Assembly: GCA_028689635.1 (NCBI GenBank) | Contig: JAQVCU010000011.1 | Location: 1 to 45,970 of the forward strand | Source: Oscillospiraceae bacterium | GTDB lineage: Bacteria; Bacillota; Clostridia; Oscillospirales; Ruminococcaceae | Length of the DNA stretch: 45,970 nucleotides | Reading direction: 5' to 3' | In this document: positions 40,148 through 45,970 of the stretch, one piece after another | How positions within the stretch are numbered: the stretch's first letter is position 1 | How the letters are laid out: each line of letters begins with the position of its first letter | Notes under the pieces: model-generated | Seen by the model: only the letters and a program-made list of their open reading frames with translations | Database searches by the model: none | What the model was told of the DNA's origin: nothing | Made by a program: the position numbers and the translations under genes

Positions 40148-41482
40148 TTACCGGTACAGCCTGCGGTTGCGGCGCTTTTGACGCCTGCGGCGCCGGGAAA
40201 GGTTTATAAAGCGGATGACCACCATCACGAGGAACAAAAGCAGAATGAGGCCCGCGGCGCCGGCAAGGATCCAAAGCAGGACGCGGAAGAAGGCTCCCCA
40301 GAAGGGGCTCGGCTCCTTGACCCGCATGGAGAGGATGGTCTCTTCGTCGTAGTCCTCCTGCTCAAAAATCAGGTCGTAAACGCGGGATAGGGGGGCCATG
40401 GCGGCGGATTCCTTTTTCATGGTGACCGTAAGGGTGGGGTGGATCTCCTCCCCGGTGTGATAGGCCTCGGGGACGTTGTACTCAAGCTTGAGGTCGCTTT
40501 TCTCATAAGAGCGATGGACCAGAACGTCCACCTCGTTGTCGGGGTAGATGCGTACCTCGCCCACTTGCTGTCCCCCATCGTCCAGCAAAGGGACTTCAAA
40601 CCCCTGCAGGCTTTGTTTGGTGAGGACGATCTCCGCAAAGGAATCGAAGCAGTAGTCGAACAGGGCGGCGGTATCTTCATATTTTTCCTTGGCGGCCGTG
40701 CTGTTCATTACCACGCAGATAAGCTCCAGGCCGTCCTGCTCCGCCGTGGTGACAGCGGTGTGTTTGGCGATGGGCGTCCAGCCCAGCTTACCGCCGGTGG
40801 CGCGGGGATAGGTATAATCGGAATCGAACAGCATTTCGTGCTGCGACCAGAAATATCGCTCATTCGGCTGTTTGTTGGTGGGCCCCATGGTGTATTTTTC
40901 CCGGCTGAAGAATTCCCGGAACTCCGGCAGCGTCAGGGCGTAGCGGGTGATGAGGGCCATATCGTGGGCGGTGGTATAATGGGCTTCGTCATCCAGGCCG
41001 TGGGGGTTTGCAAAATGCGTCCCGGTGCAGCCCAGCTCCTCGGCCTTCGCGTTCATCATCTCCACAAAATCCGGGATGGTGCCGCCGATCATCTCGGCAA
41101 TGCCGTTGGCAGCGTCGTTGGCGGAGGTGAGCAGCATGGCGTACATCAGCTCCCGCAGGGTGACGACCTCCCCCTCGGTAAGGGCGATATGGGTGCTGTT
41201 GTAATCGATGGAATGGGTGGCCTCATAGGTCATCTCGTGGGTGTCGTCCAGGCTGGCGTTTTCCAGGGCCAGGATGGCGGTCATGATCTTGGTGATGCTG
41301 GCCGGGTATTCTTTCTGATCCATGTTTTTTTCGATCAGGATCTGGCCGGTGGAGGCGTCCATGACCACATAGGCCTCTGAAACGGCCTGGGGCGGTTCGG
41401 CGCTGTAGGCGGCGCCGGCCGGAAGAACGAGCAGGGAAAGCAATATCGCTATCGCAGGCAAAAGCGCGAAAGATCTTTTCAT
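40148..41482 (-). CDS. dacF: D-alanyl-D-alanine carboxypeptidase (DacF type)
   Basis: The 444-residue penicillin-binding protein trims the terminal D-Ala from peptidoglycan stem peptides outside the membrane. It has a signal peptide (about 1-24), the SxxK motif Ser62-Ile-Thr-Lys65, the SxN motif Ser120-Ala-Asn122, and KLG (232-234) in place of the usual KTG. A PBP5-like C-terminal beta domain follows (about 285-375), then a TM helix (about 403-428) and a very basic Arg/Lys tail, so it is anchored at the C terminus by a true TM helix rather than the usual amphipathic helix. The start has GGGAG upstream. It is monocistronic. Confidence 0.93.
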   Translation of the reverse strand: MKRSFALLPAIAILLSLLVLPAGAAYSAEPPQAVSEAYVVMDASTGQILIEKNMDQKEYPASITKIMTAILALENASLDDTHEMTYEATHSIDYNSTHIALTEGEVVTLRELMYAMLLTSANDAANGIAEMIGGTIPDFVEMMNAKAEELGCTGTHFANPHGLDDEAHYTTAHDMALITRYALTLPEFREFFSREKYTMGPTNKQPNERYFWSQHEMLFDSDYTYPRATGGKLGWTPIAKHTAVTTAEQDGLELICVVMNSTAAKEKYEDTAALFDYCFDSFAEIVLTKQSLQGFEVPLLDDGGQQVGEVRIYPDNEVDVLVHRSYEKSDLKLEYNVPEAYHTGEEIHPTLTVTMKKESAAMAPLSRVYDLIFEQEDYDEETILSMRVKEPSPFWGAFFRVLLWILAGAAGLILLLFLVMVVIRFINLSRRRRRQKRRNRRLYR

Positions 41483-41713
41483 ATGTTATCTCCCGATCGA
41501 AGGTGATTTGCCGCCGGGCGGCAGAAAAAAAGCGGAAAATTGCAGCGCCGTCAAAGCGGCTGCCCCCTAAAACGGATGGGAGCGCCGGTTTGCGGAAAAG
41601 ATAAGAAGACGGTTTTGGCCGCCCTGCGGAAAAGGCGGAAAACCGCTATATCACGGCAGGCGGAGCGATGTGGCGCGGCCGCCGCCATGGGACAGATCGT
41701 TGTTTCGCAATTT

Positions 41714-41742
41714 ATTATAGCAAAAAGGCAAGGGAAATCCAA
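41714..41742 (-). promoter_or_regulatory. promoter of the DacF-type gene
   Basis: On minus, TTGGAT and a perfect TATAAT are separated by 17 bp, giving a leader of about 225 nt in which no gene or riboswitch is recognised. Confidence 0.65.
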
Positions 41743-41800
41743 CGGATTGTGTAAAAATTCATAAAAAAAGCGCAGGCGCAATTTTCCCTTCGGGAAACGC

Positions 41801-41829
41801 TTGTGAACGCGCCGCGTTTATACTATAAT
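41801..41829 (+). promoter_or_regulatory. promoter of asnS
   Basis: TTGTGA and TATAAT are separated by 17 bp. The leader of about 190 nt is GC-rich; a T-box consensus was not found. The rest of 41,483-42,025 shows no gene. Confidence 0.75.
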
Positions 41830-42025
41830 AATAGAACCATGTTTACCTGCGGCGCCCGGCCGGAGGCTTTGCAAACGGGGGAGGCTGCCCGGCGGCTTCC
41901 TTTATAATACGGCGTTTTGCTTTTGAAGGGCCCGGCGGGCCGCTTTTTCGCGGCAGTACAGCGGCGCGGGGAAATTGCCGCCGGCGGCCTTCCTTTTTCA
42001 AAGCGCCAAACGGAGGGTATGTCAT

Positions 42026-43420
42026 ATGAAGCGCACAGAAATCAAAAAGATCCAACAAGACCCGTCGGCCTATGCGGATAGGCAGTTGACCGTATGCGGC
42101 TGGGTCCGCACCATTCGGGATTCCAAAGCCCTGGGCTTTATTGAGCTCAACGACGGCAGCGGCTTCCAGAGCCTGCAGATCGTTTTTGAGGACGCAAAGC
42201 TTGAGAATTTTAAGGAGATCGCCAAATGCAATGTGGGCGCGGCCCTGGTGGTCACCGGGCGCCTGGTTTTGACCCCTGGCGCGAAGCAGGCCTGTGAGAT
42301 CCATGCCGAGGCGATCGAGATCGAAGGCGCCTCCGCCCCGGATTATCCCCTGCAGAAAAAACGCCATTCCCTGGAATATCTGCGTTCCATCTCCTATCTG
42401 CGCCCCCGTACCAACACCTTTAGCGCCGTGTTCCGCGTGCGCTCGGTGGCGGCTTGGGCCATCCACAAATTTTTCCAGGAGCGCGGCTTTGTTTACGCCC
42501 ACAGCCCCATCATCACCGGCAGCGACTGCGAGGGAGCGGGGGAGATGTTCCGCGTGACGGTGCTGGACGACAAAAACCCGCCTCTTAAAGAGGACGGCTC
42601 GGTGGATTACAGCCAGGATTTCTTTGGAAAACCCACCAGCCTCTCGGTATCCGGCCAGCTGGAAGCCGAGTGCATGGCCATGGCCTTTGGCAATGTTTAC
42701 ACCTTTGGCCCCACTTTCCGGGCGGAAAATTCCAACACGGCCCGCCATGCCGCCGAATTCTGGATGATCGAACCGGAGATCGCCTTTGCAGATCTTGAAG
42801 ATGATATGGCCTTGGCCAGCGATATGATCAAATATGTGCTCTCCTTTGTGCTGGAGCAGTGCCCTCAGGAAATGAAATTCTTTAACGATTTTTATGACAA
42901 GGGCCTCATCGCCCGTCTGGAGGATCTGATCCAGGCGGATTTTGGCAGGGTCACCTATACCGAGGCGGTTTCCATCCTGGAGCAGCACAAAGACCGCTTC
43001 GATTACCCCGTCTACTGGGGCTGCGACCTGCAGACCGAGCATGAGCGCTTTTTGACGGAGGAGATCTTTCAAAAGCCGGTTTTTGTCACCGATTACCCCA
43101 AGGAGATCAAAGCCTTCTATATGCGCCTGAACGACGACGGAAAGACCGTGGCGGCCATGGATATGCTGGTGCCCGGCGTGGGAGAGATCATCGGCGGTTC
43201 CCAGCGTGAGGAACGTCTGGATGTGCTGCTTGCCCGGATGCAGGAGCTGGGGCTGCGGGAAGAGGATTACAGCTGGTACCTGGATCTGCGCCGCTATGGC
43301 GGCACCAAACACGCCGGCTATGGCCTGGGCTTCGAGCGCCTGATCATGTATATGACCGGTATTTCCAACATCCGCGACGTGCTTCCGTTCCCGAGAACCA
43401 CCGGCACGGCGGAGTATTGA
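42026..43420 (+). CDS. asnS: asparaginyl-tRNA synthetase
   Basis: The 464-residue class II aminoacyl-tRNA synthetase has an N-terminal OB-fold anticodon-binding domain ([16 protein letters not shown]), motif 2 around [21 protein letters not shown], and motif 3 GYGLGFERL near the C terminus. Overall pattern and the insertion after GEMFRV fit bacterial AsnS rather than AspS. It charges tRNA(Asn) directly. ATG 42026 follows GGAGGG. Single gene with its own promoter and terminator. Confidence 0.96.
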   Translation: MKRTEIKKIQQDPSAYADRQLTVCGWVRTIRDSKALGFIELNDGSGFQSLQIVFEDAKLENFKEIAKCNVGAALVVTGRLVLTPGAKQACEIHAEAIEIEGASAPDYPLQKKRHSLEYLRSISYLRPRTNTFSAVFRVRSVAAWAIHKFFQERGFVYAHSPIITGSDCEGAGEMFRVTVLDDKNPPLKEDGSVDYSQDFFGKPTSLSVSGQLEAECMAMAFGNVYTFGPTFRAENSNTARHAAEFWMIEPEIAFADLEDDMALASDMIKYVLSFVLEQCPQEMKFFNDFYDKGLIARLEDLIQADFGRVTYTEAVSILEQHKDRFDYPVYWGCDLQTEHERFLTEEIFQKPVFVTDYPKEIKAFYMRLNDDGKTVAAMDMLVPGVGEIIGGSQREERLDVLLARMQELGLREEDYSWYLDLRRYGGTKHAGYGLGFERLIMYMTGISNIRDVLPFPRTTGTAEY

Positions 43421-43440
43421 TCCATTCTGTTTTGGACCAG

Positions 43441-43485
43441 AAAAGCCCGTCTCCAGGGGATCTAAGCCCTGGGGACGGGCTTTTT
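43441..43485. terminator. intrinsic terminator of asnS
   Basis: The stem AAAAGCCCGTC / GACGGGCTTTTT encloses an inner CCAGGG / CCCTGG stem. Confidence 0.92.
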
Positions 43486-43603
43486 GCGCAAGCTCAAAAT
43501 GAAAAATTCATCTTCCACTTCGTCACTTTGCAGTAATTCTGTGTCAAATCCGTTTAAGATAGGTGGAAAACGCCGGAATATTTGCAGGAATAAAAAATAA
43601 ATC

Positions 43604-43632
43604 TTGCAAATACAAGAGAAATCGGGTACAAT
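43604..43632 (+). promoter_or_regulatory. promoter of the aminotransferase gene
   Basis: TTGCAA and TACAAT are separated by 17 bp, about 85 bp before the ATG. Confidence 0.7.
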
Positions 43633-43718
43633 AAGACCATTCCAAGCAAAAAAACTGAATTTCGCGCATAAAACGCAGTTAAAATGGATTTGTTAAGATG
43701 AATCTGGGAGGCAGAGCT

Positions 43719-45008
43719 ATGGCGTCGTATCAATCGCTCTCAAAAGAGGAACTGGTGCAGGAAAGAGAAAAGCTTCTGGCAGAATATGAGGTCTATAAGG
43801 CCATGGGGCTCAAGCTGGATATGTCCCGCGGCAAACCGGGGGCGGAGCAGCTGAACCTTTCGCTGCCCATGCTGGACGCGCTGAATTCCGCGTCCGATTT
43901 TACCGCTGAGGACGGCACCGACTGCCGCAACTACGGCGTGGTGGACGGCATCCCCGAAGCCAAGCGCCTGATGGCCTCCTTGATGGGCGTGCATCCGGAC
44001 GAGGTGATCGTGGGGGGAAACTCCAGCATGAACATGATGTACGACGCCATCGCCCGCGCCATGACCCATGGGATGTGCGGGGCGGGCAAGCCCTGGATGA
44101 TGCAGAATAAGGTGAAATTCCTCTGCCCGGTGCCGGGGTACGACCGCCATTTTTCCGTCTGCGAACATTTTGGCATCGAGATGATCAATATTTCCATGAA
44201 CGCCGACGGGCCGGATATGGACGTCATCGAGCGGATGGTCAACACCGATGAGGGCATCAAAGGGATCTGGTGTGTCCCGAAGTTTTCCAACCCCAGCGGC
44301 CTGACCTATTCTGACGAGGTGGTACGCCGCTTTGCCCGCCTTTCTCCGGCGGCCCCCGATTTCCGTATTTTCTGGGATAACGCCTATTTTATCCACGATC
44401 TCTACGAGCCCCGGGTGGAGCTGCTTAACCTCTTTGAAGAGGCCAGAAGCCTGGGCAAGGAGGATATGGTGCTGATGTTCAGCTCCACCTCCAAGGTGAG
44501 CTATCCCGGCGCTGGGATCGCCGCCCTGGCCACCTCCCGCAAAAACATCGACGTCATTAAAAAGCAGATGAGCATCCAAACCATCGGCTACGATAAAATG
44601 AGCCAGCTGCGCCACGCCCGGTATTTTAAGAGCGTGGAGTTCGCCCACGAGCACATGAAAAAGCATGCCGCCATCCTGCGCCCCAAGTTTGAGTTGGTGC
44701 TGAACGAAATGGAGCAGGAATTGGCGCCCCTGGGCATTGCCGAGTGGGAAAAGCCTCTGGGCGGGTATTTTATCTCCCTGAACACCATGAACGGCTGCGC
44801 CAAATATGTGGTGGCCCTGTGCAAGGAGGCCGGCGTGGTGCTTACCCCGGCGGGCTCCGCCTATCCCTACAAGCAGGATCCCAACGATTCCAATATCCGC
44901 ATCGCCCCATCCTTTCCTCCCCTGGAGGAGCTGGCCGTTACGGCAAAGCTCCTGTGCCTGTGCGTTAAGCTGGCGGCGGCGGAAAAGCTCATCAAACAAA
45001 AAATGTGA
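43719..45008 (+). CDS. aspartate aminotransferase, class Ic (PLP-dependent)
   Basis: The 429-residue fold-type I aminotransferase fits the large class Ic aspartate aminotransferases (Asp_aminotransf / MocR-like group): LKLDMSRGKPGAEQLNLS at the N terminus, GTDCRNYG, the WDNAYFIHDLY region that stacks on PLP, and the Schiff-base lysine in SSTSKVSYPG. It would transfer the amino group between aspartate and 2-oxoglutarate. ATG 43719 with GGGAGG upstream is preferred over ATG 43698. It lies between asnS and purB, genes whose products also use aspartate or asparagine, but each has its own promoter. Confidence 0.9.
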   Translation: MASYQSLSKEELVQEREKLLAEYEVYKAMGLKLDMSRGKPGAEQLNLSLPMLDALNSASDFTAEDGTDCRNYGVVDGIPEAKRLMASLMGVHPDEVIVGGNSSMNMMYDAIARAMTHGMCGAGKPWMMQNKVKFLCPVPGYDRHFSVCEHFGIEMINISMNADGPDMDVIERMVNTDEGIKGIWCVPKFSNPSGLTYSDEVVRRFARLSPAAPDFRIFWDNAYFIHDLYEPRVELLNLFEEARSLGKEDMVLMFSSTSKVSYPGAGIAALATSRKNIDVIKKQMSIQTIGYDKMSQLRHARYFKSVEFAHEHMKKHAAILRPKFELVLNEMEQELAPLGIAEWEKPLGGYFISLNTMNGCAKYVVALCKEAGVVLTPAGSAYPYKQDPNDSNIRIAPSFPPLEELAVTAKLLCLCVKLAAAEKLIKQKM

Positions 45009-45015
45009 TCTTTTT

Positions 45016-45058
45016 AAAAAAACCTGTCAGGATCGTAAAAATCCGGATAGGTTTTTTT
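45016..45058. terminator. intrinsic terminator of the aminotransferase gene
   Basis: The stem AAAAAACCTGTC-GGAT / ATCC-GGATAGGTTTTTTT is followed by a T run. Confidence 0.85.
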
Positions 45059-45067
45059 GCGGTTATC

Positions 45068-45076
45068 TGTTATAAT
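45068..45076 (+). promoter_or_regulatory. extended -10 promoter of purB
   Basis: TG-T-TATAAT lies 78 bp before the start, with no good -35. It matches the guaA promoter core. Confidence 0.6.
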
Positions 45077-45153
45077 ACAGGCAGGACTTTTTATCGAAAG
45101 CCGGCTGCGCGGCCCTGCCGGGCGGCCTATCATTGATTGCGGGAGGCAGAACC

Positions 45154-45970
45154 ATGCGAGACAGCTATGAGAGCCCTTTTGGCGCCCGGTATGCCAGCCG
45201 GGAAATGCAGTACCTTTTTTCCAACGATTTTAAATTCAAGACCTGGAGGAAGCTCTGGATCGCCCTGGCGAGGGCGGAAAGGGAACTGGGGCTGGATATC
45301 ACCGCCGGACAGATCGCCGAGCTGGAGGCCCACGCCGAAGATATCAACTACGATGTGGCGGAGCAGCGGGAGAAGGAATGCCGCCACGACGTGATGAGCC
45401 ATGTGTATGCCTATGGGGTGCAGTGCCCGGGGGCAAAGGGGATCATCCATCTGGGCGCCACCTCCTGCTACGTGGGGGACAACACCGATGTGGTGATCAT
45501 GGATAGGGCGTTAAAGCTGGTGCGCCGCAAGCTGGTCAACGTGCTGGCGCTGCTTTCGGGCTTTGCCATGAAATACAAAGATATGCCCGCTTTGGCCTAT
45601 ACCCATCTGCAGCCGGCCCAGCTTACCACCGTGGGCAAGCGTGCCACCCTGTGGATGAACGAGCTGCTGATGGATCTGCAGGAGGTGGAGTACCGCATCG
45701 GGAACCTGGCGCTGCTGGGATCCAAGGGCACCACCGGGACCCAGGCCAGCTTTGTGGAACTTTTTGACGGGGACAACGAGAAGATCAACCGCCTGGAAGA
45801 GCTGATCGCGGCGGAGATGGGTTTTGATAAGGTAGTGCCGGTCTCCGGACAGACCTATTCCCGCAAATGGACGCCCAGGTGCTTTCCGCTTTGGGCGGGA
45901 TTGCCCAAAGCGCCAGCAAGTTTGCCAACGACCTGCGCATCCTGCAAAACTTTAAAGAGATGGAGGAGCC
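45154..45970 (+). CDS. purB: adenylosuccinate lyase, 5' part, with apparent -1 frameshift
   Basis: The reading frame from ATG 45154 (GGGAGG upstream) matches adenylosuccinate lyase, which splits SAICAR and adenylosuccinate to fumarate plus AICAR or AMP. GATSCYVGDNTD and THLQPAQLTT are recognisable active-site segments. After Arg-Lys at about 45867 the family sequence (VDAQVLSALGGIAQSAS and on to the window edge) continues in another frame: one base, probably G before TGGACG, appears to be missing. The original frame stays open as nonsense to the edge. It is either a sequencing or assembly error or a true mutation; the 3' part is outside the window. Confidence 0.9.
   Translation, partial: MRDSYESPFGARYASREMQYLFSNDFKFKTWRKLWIALARAERELGLDITAGQIAELEAHAEDINYDVAEQREKECRHDVMSHVYAYGVQCPGAKGIIHLGATSCYVGDNTDVVIMDRALKLVRRKLVNVLALLSGFAMKYKDMPALAYTHLQPAQLTTVGKRATLWMNELLMDLQEVEYRIGNLALLGSKGTTGTQASFVELFDGDNEKINRLEELIAAEMGFDKVVPVSGQTYSRKWTPRCFPLWAGLPKAPASLPTTCASCKTLKRWRS

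Noticed and set aside
41830-42025. Possible T-box riboswitch upstream of asnS
   Set aside because: The leader is long enough, but I found no T-box consensus and no terminator/antiterminator pair before the gene.

Overview
The window looks like chromosome from a GC-rich, anaerobic, spore-forming member of the Clostridia (Bacillota), most like the Oscillospiraceae/Ruminococcaceae branch. Supporting signs are strong AGGAGG-type ribosome sites with occasional TTG/GTG starts, Gram-positive envelope genes (DacF-type carboxypeptidase, SLH protein, surface protein with an NPETG anchor), SpoIIM and a CotJC-like manganese catalase, a rubredoxin-flavoprotein, acetate kinase and a CcpA-type cre site. No rRNA, tRNA or CRISPR array was seen.

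Layout: 1-1425 holds a 38-bp direct repeat, a Cys-rich DUF3795-like gene and an alpha/beta hydrolase. 1856-7427 is a signalling pair: a very large hybrid histidine kinase that looks like an in-frame fusion of two tandem paralogues, then a membrane diguanylate cyclase. 7624-8271 is a one-TM protein of unknown role. 8350-11141 is a minus-strand run of three close paralogues of a xylose-isomerase-like TIM-barrel enzyme behind a promoter carrying a cre box. ackA (minus) and tmcAL (plus) are divergent. 13,865-16,960 is gene-poor: hairpin-rich noncoding DNA flanks one acidic, probably abundant surface protein with a folded 5' leader. An SLH/Ig-like protein and guaA follow.

20.0-29.6 kb is accessory DNA inserted just after guaA. 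It carries divergent XRE control, excisionase, tyrosine integrase, a MobC-like RHH protein, a RepA-like ATPase, a candidate oriT and a MobV relaxase, so it reads as a mobilizable integrative element without its own conjugation machinery. Its distal part carries a membrane MFS-LuxR regulator, a stand-alone LuxR HTH protein, an unknown membrane protein, a phage terminase fragment and a C-terminal scrap of a glycerol-dehydrogenase-like gene. No right attachment repeat was found.

30.0-46.0 kb is core-like again: rubredoxin-flavoprotein with two rubredoxin domains, proC, manganese catalase, spoIIM-like, DUF624 protein, citramalate synthase, a YcxB-like protein, a minus-strand group of FrlC-like epimerase, YjbQ, amidohydrolase-fold protein and FrlD-like kinase, DacF, asnS, a class Ic aspartate aminotransferase, and the 5' part of purB with an apparent one-base frameshift.

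The points most worth a second look are the chimeric kinase, the FrlC/FrlD/YjbQ/amidohydrolase gene set, the triplicated TIM-barrel operon, the folded leader of the surface-protein gene, and the MFS-LuxR cargo of the guaA island.
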